Source: Bacteroidales bacterium
GTDB lineage: Bacteria > Bacteroidota > Bacteroidia > Bacteroidales > BM520
Assembly: GCA_023230285.1 (NCBI GenBank)
Contig: JALNXP010000094.1
Span: 1 to 8,611 of the forward strand
Direction: 5' to 3'
DNA length: 8,611 nt
The position numbers were made by a program, and so were the translations under genes. The stretch's first letter is position 1; every line of letters starts with the position of its first letter. Below, one piece after another: positions 1-6,113 of this stretch. The notes under the pieces were generated by a model that saw only the letters and a list, made by a program, of their open reading frames with translations, did not search any database and was not told the origin of the DNA.

Positions 1-315
1 CTTCCCATCGTTCTGATCGCAATTCCACTGATTCTGCAGACGTTCTTCATTTTCTTCGTTGCATACGGGGCGGCGAAATTGTTTCGTCTTCCGTTTGACA
101 TCGCTGCGCCGGCCGGAATGATCGGGGCGTCGAATTTCTTCGAATTGGCGGTGGCGGTATCCATTGCCCTCTTCGGAACGACAAGTCCGGCAACGCTCAC
201 GACAACGGTCGGAGTGCTTACGGAAGTCCCGATCATGCTGACCCTCGTGAAAATCGCCAACAGCACCAAAGACTGGGATTGGGGCAATAAGGTCGTAAGC
301 GGGAACAATACGTAA
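1..315 (+). CDS. acr3: Acr3-family arsenite efflux permease, C-terminal part (5' end outside window)
   Basis: The open frame runs from base 1 to TAA at 313-315 and gives 104 residues of a hydrophobic inner-membrane protein. Two stretches are characteristic of Acr3 (bile acid:Na+ symporter superfamily) exporters: [15 protein letters not shown], and [17 protein letters not shown] near the C-terminus. Acr3 expels arsenite from the cytoplasm using the membrane potential. The Glu in NFFELAVA matches the conserved Glu known to be essential in characterised Acr3 proteins; the other key residue, a Cys in an earlier membrane segment, lies outside the window. At least three membrane segments are visible. 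The tail after the last segment ([18 protein letters not shown]) is hydrophilic and ends normally. Family assignment is confident; the rest of any ars operon would lie to the left. Confidence 0.92.
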   Translation, partial: LPIVLIAIPLILQTFFIFFVAYGAAKLFRLPFDIAAPAGMIGASNFFELAVAVSIALFGTTSPATLTTTVGVLTEVPIMLTLVKIANSTKDWDWGNKVVSGNNT

Positions 316-608
316 ATTCAGGAAGATATTCGGAAAATGTTAGCCTGTTTCCTAGAGAAGCATATGCAGATCAGACCAGAGTACATAATAGCGAAACGGG
401 AAACGCGCATGCAACAAAGGCGAAAGAATACGTCAAACAGAAGAAAGGTACGACGGCCGAATACCTACGGGTGCACGGGACAAAGCCCCAAAACTGGCAT
501 ACAACGGGATGGATTTACAAGAACAAGTACTATAGAAAGAGTATCTTTACCCATGCAGAGTGCCTTGTTTCGTTAAGTATGATTGAAGATTGCATGAACA
601 AGATATAG
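291..608 (+). pseudogene. Open frame without a start codon, probable gene remnant
   Basis: Frame 3 is open from just after TAA 288-290 to TAG 606-608, about 105 codons, but it contains no ATG, GTG or TTG until ATG 579. The reading overlaps the end of acr3. Its product looks protein-like: balanced composition, aromatic clusters, and phrases such as AEYLRVHGTKPQNWHTTGW and YKNKYYRKSIFTHAECL. The overlapping ATG-initiated frame at 337-576 gives an Arg-rich, low-quality product and is probably its shadow. I do not recognise the family. The likeliest reading is the 3' part of a gene that lost its beginning by deletion or frameshift next to acr3. Alternatives are a non-standard start or chance. Confidence 0.35.
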
Positions 609-788
609 ATCTTCAGCGGATCGCATTCGGATACCGGGACATTGAGTACTTCTTCCTGTGTGCCGTCTACATCTTCCTGCCGTATCCCAGCTCTATGTCT
701 GTAACAGGATCTGAGGAAAACTACGACCACACGAATGATTGCCATGAGTCATCAGAATCCATTGACAAACAGGAATGCAGACGAACCG
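609..788. other. Spacer with no supportable gene
   Basis: This stretch lies between the end of the start-less frame at 608 and the terminator of the sugar operon. Open frames cross it on both strands (590-904 plus; 530-745 minus). None has a convincing Shine-Dalgarno site or recognisable motifs, and the plus frame runs into the antisense of the PHP gene. I see nothing else in it. Confidence 0.4.
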
Positions 789-811
789 AAAAAATCCCAG
801 ACAATAGGATT
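789..811 (-). terminator. Weak rho-independent terminator of the sugar operon
   Basis: On the minus strand, AATCC (811-807) can pair with GGATT (797-793) across a 9-nt loop. The stem runs into six T residues (794-789). It begins 2 nt after the stop codon of the PHP gene, where an operon terminator is expected. The stem is only 5 bp with two G-C pairs, so efficiency is doubtful. Confidence 0.45.
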
Positions 812-812
812 G

Positions 813-1631
813 TCATAAGTAAGGTTTTTGGCAATACAGGATATCGTTTTGCTGTTTGGGTTCATCTACAGGAAGAGATGGGCGAGTCAGGCAAGGGATC
901 ATGATCGCCTTTGGGCCGACGAGCGAATATCCTGTACCGCTTTTGATGGTATCGATAAAATCCTGAAGTCCCGTCAATTTGTGGTCGAACGAGATGCCCC
1001 TGACATCTTCTTTCAGCTGACCGATAAAATGGATGTCGCTACCGCTGGTCATCGGTAGTCCATAGCTTTTTGCATAGGCATAGGCTCGTTCATCAGATGC
1101 AAGAGAATTGCCCGAATTCGATACTTCCACAGCATGGACATCATAGGGATGAGGATGGATGGCGGGAATGTATTCACGCTCCCGGAAAGGGTGGGCTTGT
1201 ACCATCAAACCACCTGCATCATCCACCGTCCGGAACAATTCGTGGTGTGACATTTTCATGATCTCTGGATGGTTCGAAATCCATGCTTCATCCAGTCCAT
1301 AGATCAGATATTCGTCACAATCGAAGTTGTATTCAATGCCAAAAAAGACCTGAAGACCAAGACGGTCTCCTTCATCTTTGGCTTCATGATATCCAAGGCA
1401 GTATCGTCTGACCCGCTCTTCCCAGGGCAGTTCCTTGCTGACGGCACAGTTTCCATTGAAGAAATGGTCTGTGACGATGATGCCACTGTATCCTCGTTCC
1501 AAATAATAATTGATATATGCTTTCGCATCTTGGGGAGAGCATGCGCTCCCTCGGTTGGTGTGAAGGTGTGTCTCGTAAGAATATGGTCTTGCTGTTTCAA
1601 TGATCAAGCATGAAGAAACACATTCGTGCAT
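813..1631 (-). CDS. PHP-domain metal-dependent phosphoesterase
   Basis: The protein has 272 residues from ATG 1631. The full PHP metal-site signature is present: HLH at 22-24, TDH at 54-56, Glu100 in GIEYNF, His147 in QAHPF, and SGSDIH with Asp199 and His201. PHP proteins are TIM-barrel-like hydrolases that bind two or three metal ions and cleave phosphomonoesters or phosphodiesters (histidinol-phosphatase, cyclic phosphodiesterases). No membrane segment or signal is seen, so it is cytoplasmic. Start choice: ATG 1631 has AAAGGA about 10 nt upstream. ATG 1661 (+10 residues) and TTG 1607 (-8 residues) are alternatives without good sites. The gene starts inside the 3' end of the epimerase gene, so the two are translationally linked. 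Its job is probably to hydrolyse a phosphate ester derived from the imported sugar; the substrate cannot be read from the sequence. Confidence 0.85.
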   Translation of the reverse strand: MHECVSSCLIIETARPYSYETHLHTNRGSACSPQDAKAYINYYLERGYSGIIVTDHFFNGNCAVSKELPWEERVRRYCLGYHEAKDEGDRLGLQVFFGIEYNFDCDEYLIYGLDEAWISNHPEIMKMSHHELFRTVDDAGGLMVQAHPFREREYIPAIHPHPYDVHAVEVSNSGNSLASDERAYAYAKSYGLPMTSGSDIHFIGQLKEDVRGISFDHKLTGLQDFIDTIKSGTGYSLVGPKAIMIPCLTRPSLPVDEPKQQNDILYCQKPYL

Positions 1632-2757
1632 TGTTGTATGGTCCTTTCCATGGCCAGACAATGGGTTGTCCTTTGACAGGATTTCCTTGATCCGTCACAG
1701 CGTAAATCCATTCGCTTTGCGGCCTATTGTCAACCAAGTATGTTGTGATGAAACTCCAAATATCTTTTGCGACTTCCAAATATTGCGGCTCAGATGGATG
1801 TCGCTCTGCCATCTGAAGAAAAGCGACGACCGCTTCCGCCTGTGGCCAATGAGGACGAAGGTGAGGAAATGATGCATCGTCTATCAAAGAATGCATTTGA
1901 TAAGCTTCCTTGAAACAATTGGTTATCGCCTTGTCACTGAGCCTTTCCATTTCTTGATGGACGGAGGGTGTGAGCTCTTCGGAAAGAGATGCCAAGAGCC
2001 ACGCCGTTTCGATGTCGTGACCATAAGAACGATAGTCGTTGATGACATGAAGTTCCTCATCAAAGAAGATGGCAAAACGTCCATCGGCATCCTGCATAGA
2101 GGAGAAAAGAGAGCAGAGTTCTTCCATTTCCTGCTTCCTTTTCGGTGTTGGAGCTATCTTCTGTAAGGAATCAAAGGCTTCCAATACATGAAGTTGTGTT
2201 TGGAGACTCTTTTGTCCGCTATGAGCCGATTTTTGCATTTTCAGCAAAGTCGCAGAGTTTTCAGCAAAGAATCGGTTCAACGTCTCTTTGTATCCCTTGT
2301 TTCCGTCTTTGAAATATGCCAGCAGAATGGCCTCCAGTTGGAGCGCAAGAACCTTTGCCTTCTCATCGTGAGATGCCTGATAATAGGAACAGAGACCGGT
2401 GATGGCGAACGAAAGATTAAACGCGCTCTTCGTACCATCAAGGAGTTGCCCGTCAAAACTGACAGACCATACGATGCCACCTTCTTGTCTGTCGATACCG
2501 CAACCGGTCATAAATGCAAAAGCATGCCGTGCATCGGCAAGGGAGAGTTGATCATGAAAATGAAGATTGGCTTGAGAGAAAAACCATAGGATCCGACTGT
2601 TTTCGATCATACCCTTTTCTGTACGTTTGAAGACACGAAGATTGTCATCGACCAGCCCATAGAAACCGCCATATTCTCGATCTTTCAGACTGTTCCAGAA
2701 AGGTAGCAAACAAGTGGTGATATGTTGTTCTGCCCAAAGCTTCATCGATTCATTCAT
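1597..2757 (-). CDS. N-acylglucosamine/cellobiose 2-epimerase-family protein with altered catalytic His
   Basis: 386 residues, the usual length for this (alpha/alpha)6-barrel family, which epimerises free sugars at C2 or isomerises aldose/ketose pairs in the cytoplasm. Family landmarks are in order: ENSRILW with Arg55, QLHVLEAF with His190, GHDIETAW with His247, Glu250 and Trp253, HWPQAEAVVAF with Trp304 and Glu308, and WKGPYNNARMC near the C-terminus. In family members the last motif is PYHN with an essential His; here it is Asn375, codon AAC at 1635-1633. The start is ATG 2757, which shares ATGA with the permease stop and has GGAG 10 nt upstream. The frame is open further up to 3060, but that part is antisense-frame reading of the permease. 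ATG 2745 is a possible later start. In context it should act on the sugar imported by the preceding transporter. The closest guess is cellobiose- or mannobiose-epimerase-like, but the His loss makes the reaction uncertain. Confidence 0.85.
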   Translation of the reverse strand: MNESMKLWAEQHITTCLLPFWNSLKDREYGGFYGLVDDNLRVFKRTEKGMIENSRILWFFSQANLHFHDQLSLADARHAFAFMTGCGIDRQEGGIVWSVSFDGQLLDGTKSAFNLSFAITGLCSYYQASHDEKAKVLALQLEAILLAYFKDGNKGYKETLNRFFAENSATLLKMQKSAHSGQKSLQTQLHVLEAFDSLQKIAPTPKRKQEMEELCSLFSSMQDADGRFAIFFDEELHVINDYRSYGHDIETAWLLASLSEELTPSVHQEMERLSDKAITNCFKEAYQMHSLIDDASFPHLRPHWPQAEAVVAFLQMAERHPSEPQYLEVAKDIWSFITTYLVDNRPQSEWIYAVTDQGNPVKGQPIVWPWKGPYNNARMCFFMLDH

Positions 2758-3593
2758 TCTTTCACAGCTCCGTTGGCAATGCCATTGTAGATATATTTCT
2801 GAAGGAAGAGAAATAACACCAGCGCAGGAAGAATAGTGATGATGACTCCTGCACAGATGTAATTGTACTGATTCCCGTATTCTCCGGTAAAGGTATACAA
2901 AGATGTCGAGATTGTCACGTATTTTGTCCTTGTCTGGAGATAGAGATTGGCCATATAAAATTCCTTGTATGAAGATACGCCCTTCAAGATCATCACCGTA
3001 ACAATGGCCGGTTTCATCAAAGGAAGTAGTATTTTGAAGAAGATCTTGATATATGAACAACCATCAATAATGGCCGCATCATCCAAAGAACGAGGGATAC
3101 TATCGAAATATTGAAGGAAAATGTAAATTGCGATGATATCCGTACCGGTGTAAAGGATGATCAATCCAGGAATGGAATTGACCATATGCAAGTTGCTCAT
3201 GATCTTGTACGTACCGACCTGCATTGTAACGCCGGGAATCAAATTGGCAAGGAGGAAGACGTTGCGAAGTAAAAGCCTTCCTCTGAAGTCGAACCTCTGA
3301 ATAACGTAGGCGATCATAGTACCTGTGAGAATGGAACCAAGCAAGGTGAACACAATGATAAAGAATGAATTTCTGAAAGCAAGTGTCATCCTCGCTTTCC
3401 TCCAAGCGATTATATAGTTCTCCCAGTAGGTGAAAAGATGGGAGGGGATGGCAAGCGGACTAGTCGTCGCGTATTCCTGAGCTGTTTTGAATGATGCGAA
3501 GAGCACAGTGACCAGAGGAAGCAAGGCCAGAAAAGTACCCATGACCAGAACTACGTATTTTACTATCTGGATGATAATGGTTTTGAGCTTCAT
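2754..3593 (-). CDS. Sugar ABC transporter permease, MalG/CUT1 type
   Basis: 279 residues with six predicted membrane segments, starting with VKYVVLVMGTFLALLPLVTV and ending with GVIITILPALVLFLFL. The cytoplasmic EAA loop that docks to the ATPase is at about 169-195 (SLDDAAIIDG, then ILLPLMKP). The N-terminal motif PLVTVLFASFKT is typical of the MalG/UgpE half of carbohydrate uptake transporter 1 systems. ATG 3593 lies 1 nt after the stop of the first permease gene; its Shine-Dalgarno (GGGGGAG) is within that gene's last codons, so the two subunits should be made in equal amounts. The stop overlaps the epimerase start. The partner ATPase is not in the window. Confidence 0.93.
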   Translation of the reverse strand: MKLKTIIIQIVKYVVLVMGTFLALLPLVTVLFASFKTAQEYATTSPLAIPSHLFTYWENYIIAWRKARMTLAFRNSFFIIVFTLLGSILTGTMIAYVIQRFDFRGRLLLRNVFLLANLIPGVTMQVGTYKIMSNLHMVNSIPGLIILYTGTDIIAIYIFLQYFDSIPRSLDDAAIIDGCSYIKIFFKILLPLMKPAIVTVMILKGVSSYKEFYMANLYLQTRTKYVTISTSLYTFTGEYGNQYNYICAGVIITILPALVLFLFLQKYIYNGIANGAVKE

Positions 3594-3594
3594 C

Positions 3595-4551
3595 TCACTC
3601 CCCCTTGAAGAATTTGCTGTAGATTAAATTTTGTAGAGCGGTAACAGCGAGGATGATGATCAGAAGGATGACGGCCATGGCGGATGCGAGGCCGACTTTC
3701 CCCGCTTCATGAGCCAACTGATGCATCAGGACGACAGTTGTGGCTGTTCCATTCATTCCATACGTGAGAACGTACGGGCCTTCGAAGGCCGAAAGAGAAC
3801 CTTTGACCATCAACATGAAGTTCAAGATAACGATTGGCTTCAAACTGGGAAGAATGATGTATTGAAACTGTTGCCAGCGGGTCGCACCATCAATGGATGA
3901 TGCTTCAAAAAATTCCGGACTGATGGCTTGTATTGCTCCGATGAACAAGACCATGCTTTGCCCCTGATAACGCCAAATGGAAGTTGCAGCGATGGACCAG
4001 TTGTTAATGCTTCTGTCCTTCAACCAATACGGAAGCGTTCCTTTACTGAGACCGAACAATCCTAATACGGAATCAAGAACCAATCCTCGGGAATAGAAGA
4101 AGCCGAAAATATAGCCGACAGCAAGCGCACAAACCAGATAGGGGAAGAAAAGCGTCGCCTTGAAGAAGTTTTTCAGAGGGGTTTTGAAACTGAGGATGCA
4201 GGCGAAGAAGAGAGCCATGGAGAGTTGTATGACCCCAGCTCCCATGTAATACAAACTGTTGAACAAAGCTTTGAGAATGTCGCTACGATGGAACACTTCC
4301 TGATAGTTCTGCCAACCGATGAACGTACGTTTTCCCAAATACTTCATTTTGTAGAAACTGAATTTCACCATCTCCCCGAACGGGAGATAGGTGAACAAGA
4401 TCAGCAACAACAGAGGTACGACTGAAAATAAGATAATGGTTACATGTTTCTGCGTCTTCTTTTCTTGGAAGAACTTCCGAATTTTTTGGCTACGTGTCAG
4501 CGATTCGGGAGGGAGCAGAAACAGAGAGATGGACTCTTTGTTGTTTTCCAT
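3595..4551 (-). CDS. Sugar ABC transporter permease, MalF/CUT1 type
   Basis: 318 residues from ATG 4551. After a charged N-terminus of about 35 residues come six membrane segments, the first being VTIILFSVVPLLLLILF. The EAA loop is at about 216-242 (EASSIDGATRWQQF, then ILPSLKP). The PLLLLILFTYLPFGEMVKFS region is typical of MalF/UgpA/LacF-type subunits that form a heterodimeric channel with the MalG-type partner encoded next. Start choice: ATG 4551 has AAAAGGA 11 nt upstream; an in-frame TTG at 4572 would add 7 residues but has no good site. The gene is separated from the binding-protein gene by a 69-nt spacer containing a strong hairpin, unlike the other operon junctions. Confidence 0.93.
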   Translation of the reverse strand: MENNKESISLFLLPPESLTRSQKIRKFFQEKKTQKHVTIILFSVVPLLLLILFTYLPFGEMVKFSFYKMKYLGKRTFIGWQNYQEVFHRSDILKALFNSLYYMGAGVIQLSMALFFACILSFKTPLKNFFKATLFFPYLVCALAVGYIFGFFYSRGLVLDSVLGLFGLSKGTLPYWLKDRSINNWSIAATSIWRYQGQSMVLFIGAIQAISPEFFEASSIDGATRWQQFQYIILPSLKPIVILNFMLMVKGSLSAFEGPYVLTYGMNGTATTVVLMHQLAHEAGKVGLASAMAVILLIIILAVTALQNLIYSKFFKGE

Positions 4552-4581
4552 GGTTTCTTCAATCCTTTTCAAAGAGAAATA

Positions 4582-4611
4582 CCCTGCGTAGGAGGAGAAC
4601 CGAACGCAGGG
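4582..4611 (-). other. Intercistronic hairpin between binding-protein and permease genes
   Basis: CCCTGCGT (4611-4604 on the minus strand) pairs perfectly with ACGCAGGG (4589-4582) around a 14-nt loop. No T-run follows (TATTTCTCTTTG), so it is not a classic terminator. Such stems commonly protect the 3' end of the abundant binding-protein message or partly stop transcription, lowering permease expression. The loop contains TCTCCTCCT, complementary to Shine-Dalgarno sequences, and could touch the AAAAGGA site at 4569-4563. Confidence 0.6.
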
Positions 4612-4620
4612 CAGAAATCC

Positions 4621-5958
4621 TCAGTAAGGATTTCTTGTTGCGTAATCACTTCCAATGATTTTGATCTGTGCAGCGGTCCAACGCTTATTCCAGTCATCCA
4701 TGATTTCATCAAAAGTTTCCTTTGATTGTCCCATCGCCGCTTCAACGATCCTTGCCTTCTGCTGATATTTGCCTAAATAGAGTTCACTCTCGGAGTTCAA
4801 TTCGTCGAAGAGACCGATATCCTGTTGCTTCGGGGGATTATCGATGATCAATTTGACATTGTTGTCCTGCAACGATTTCAACGTCTTCGGATAGGTTTGT
4901 CCCTTGACGATGGGAATCCCACCGGTATCATACGAAAAGTTAGATTTTTCCGTCAGATAAGTGATGTAGTCTTTGCAGACCTGATACTTTGCCCCGGTCA
5001 CAGTCTTGTTGATGGCATAAGCATAATCGGCTGCAATGGTCGCATACTGCCGTCCATCTGTATTCCATGGGAAAGCAGCAAAAACAATGTCGTCAGGATT
5101 CTTGCATAATTTCTGGGCATCGACACATGCCCATGAACCGATGCATGTACATGCGCATTGATAGTTAGCCAGAAGGTTTTTACAACTATCCCATTTCGAT
5201 GTTGCAGGATCATCTTCGCAGAGTCCTTCTTTTACGCAATTGTACAGGATTTGAAGCACTTCGTAATATGGCTTACCTTTTGCGAAAGGCTCCACCATGT
5301 AGCAAAGTTTGTTTTTGTAGTCAGAATCGCCAGTCAGAGAACCCCTGGCGTTCCATTCCCAGTCAGCCAATCTGCTTCCTGCACCATAATCACAATATAA
5401 GGGGATCGCTTCGCCCTTAGCTTTCACCTTTCTCATCGCTTCGTAGAATTCCTTAGGATTCTCGGGAAGCGAATCGACACCAGCATCCTTCAAGACTTTG
5501 ACGTTGTAAAGCATGCCGTACGCAGTTCCTGTCGAACTGATGCCATAAACCTGCCCATCATAAGCGAATGCACTTGCGAACTCATATACATTCTCATACT
5601 CGGAGAGTGGACCAAGACTTGCAAAGTGATCAGGAAGTTCATCTTGAGGGAGAAACACGTGTGGTATCATGCACATGTCACCCCAATTGTCATTTGACCA
5701 TCTTAGCACAATGTTGGATTTGTAATCAGGGGTTGGTTCGTAGATGATCTTGACGTTCGGATACTGCTCGTTGAACTCCTTTTGATAACGGGCAAAGAGA
5801 TCTTCCATCCCCTGTTTATGAGTGATGAATGAAATCTCCATTGAAATGTCTTTTCCGGCACTGGGAGATAATGTCGATTTCGTTTCTTTTGTTCCATTAG
5901 CGAAGAGTGCCATAGATGCAGCAAGAAAAACTGAACAAAGAACCAAAATTTTTTTCAT
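4621..5958 (-). CDS. Extracellular sugar-binding protein of ABC transporter (family 1, MalE/UgpB-like)
   Basis: 445 residues. The signal peptide is MKKILVLCSVFLAASMALFA followed by NGTKE; the cleavage site resembles signal peptidase I and no lipobox is seen. The mature protein has family-1 solute-binding features: FARYQKEFNEQYPNVKI near the N-terminus, YDGQVYGISSTGTAYGMLYN, and GSWACVDAQK in the middle. It would capture the sugar in the periplasm and deliver it to the two permeases. The mature part has about twelve Cys, six of them within about 30 residues (SCKNLLANYQCACTCIGS onward), which is unusual for this family. AGGAGG lies 4 nt before ATG 5958. Transcription probably starts near 5994 under control of the LacI-type protein. 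The gene is first of the structural operon. Substrate identity cannot be inferred. Confidence 0.92.
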   Translation of the reverse strand: MKKILVLCSVFLAASMALFANGTKETKSTLSPSAGKDISMEISFITHKQGMEDLFARYQKEFNEQYPNVKIIYEPTPDYKSNIVLRWSNDNWGDMCMIPHVFLPQDELPDHFASLGPLSEYENVYEFASAFAYDGQVYGISSTGTAYGMLYNVKVLKDAGVDSLPENPKEFYEAMRKVKAKGEAIPLYCDYGAGSRLADWEWNARGSLTGDSDYKNKLCYMVEPFAKGKPYYEVLQILYNCVKEGLCEDDPATSKWDSCKNLLANYQCACTCIGSWACVDAQKLCKNPDDIVFAAFPWNTDGRQYATIAADYAYAINKTVTGAKYQVCKDYITYLTEKSNFSYDTGGIPIVKGQTYPKTLKSLQDNNVKLIIDNPPKQQDIGLFDELNSESELYLGKYQQKARIVEAAMGQSKETFDEIMDDWNKRWTAAQIKIIGSDYATRNPY

Positions 5959-5976
5959 GATTCCTCCTTTAATTTG

Positions 5977-5996
5977 TTAGCTTTACGTTTAGCTAA
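5977..5996. promoter_or_regulatory. Probable LacI-type operator
   Basis: TTAGCTTTACGTTTAGCTAA is a 20-bp inverted repeat matching in 16 positions, with outer arms TTAGCT/AGCTAA and a central ACGT. A central CG is typical of operators of LacI/PurR/CcpA-type proteins, whose hinge helix inserts there. It starts 4 bp below the -10 box and covers the expected transcription start, so binding would block initiation. The lacI-type gene immediately upstream is the natural ligand. Confidence 0.7.
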
Positions 5997-6000
5997 AAAT

Positions 6001-6029
6001 AGAATACGACGCGTTTTCTCATTCGTCAA
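6001..6029 (-). promoter_or_regulatory. Sigma-70-type promoter of the sugar-transport operon
   Basis: On the minus strand, TTGACG (6029-6024) and TATTCT (6006-6001) are separated by 17 bp. Each box matches consensus at 5 and 4 positions respectively. The predicted start is near 5994, giving a leader of about 35 nt that contains the operator and the AGGAGG site at 5968-5963. Confidence 0.75.
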
Positions 6030-6034
6030 GGCTA

Positions 6035-6065
6035 TTTGTACAAAAAGAGAACAAACTTATGCATA
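6035..6065. promoter_or_regulatory. Two upstream palindromes, possible activator sites
   Basis: TTTGTACAAA (6035-6044) and TATGCATA (6058-6065) are perfect palindromes 5 bp and about 30 bp upstream of the -35 box. Their centres are at about -45 and -67 from the predicted start and 22 bp apart, close to two helical turns. This could be an activator region, but short AT-rich palindromes also arise by chance. Confidence 0.25.
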
Positions 6066-6113
6066 CGAAAACGCCACCCCTTTTACAGGGAAGTTAAGAG
6101 GCATTTGATTGCT

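Noticed and set aside
337..576. 79-aa plus-strand ORF downstream of acr3
   Set aside because: Arg-rich, no good ribosome site, and overlaps a more protein-like frame at 291-608.
530..745. 71-aa minus-strand ORF and the overlapping 104-aa plus-strand ORF at 590-904
   Set aside because: No ribosome site or recognised motif; the plus ORF runs into antisense of the PHP gene and the two exclude each other.
1269..1613. Long antisense ORFs across the PHP and epimerase genes (for example 1269-1613 and 2188-2589, plus)
   Set aside because: They are complementary shadows of well-supported genes and show no family motifs.
2758..3060. N-terminal extension of about 101 residues on the epimerase ORF
   Set aside because: It lies in another frame of the MalG-type permease gene and has no family similarity. 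The ATG at 2757 with ATGA coupling and GGAG fits the family length.
6075..6100. Terminator after the lacI-type gene (CCCT/AGGG stem followed by GGCGTTTT on the minus strand)
   Set aside because: The stem is only 4-5 bp and the T-run is short and offset; too weak to call.
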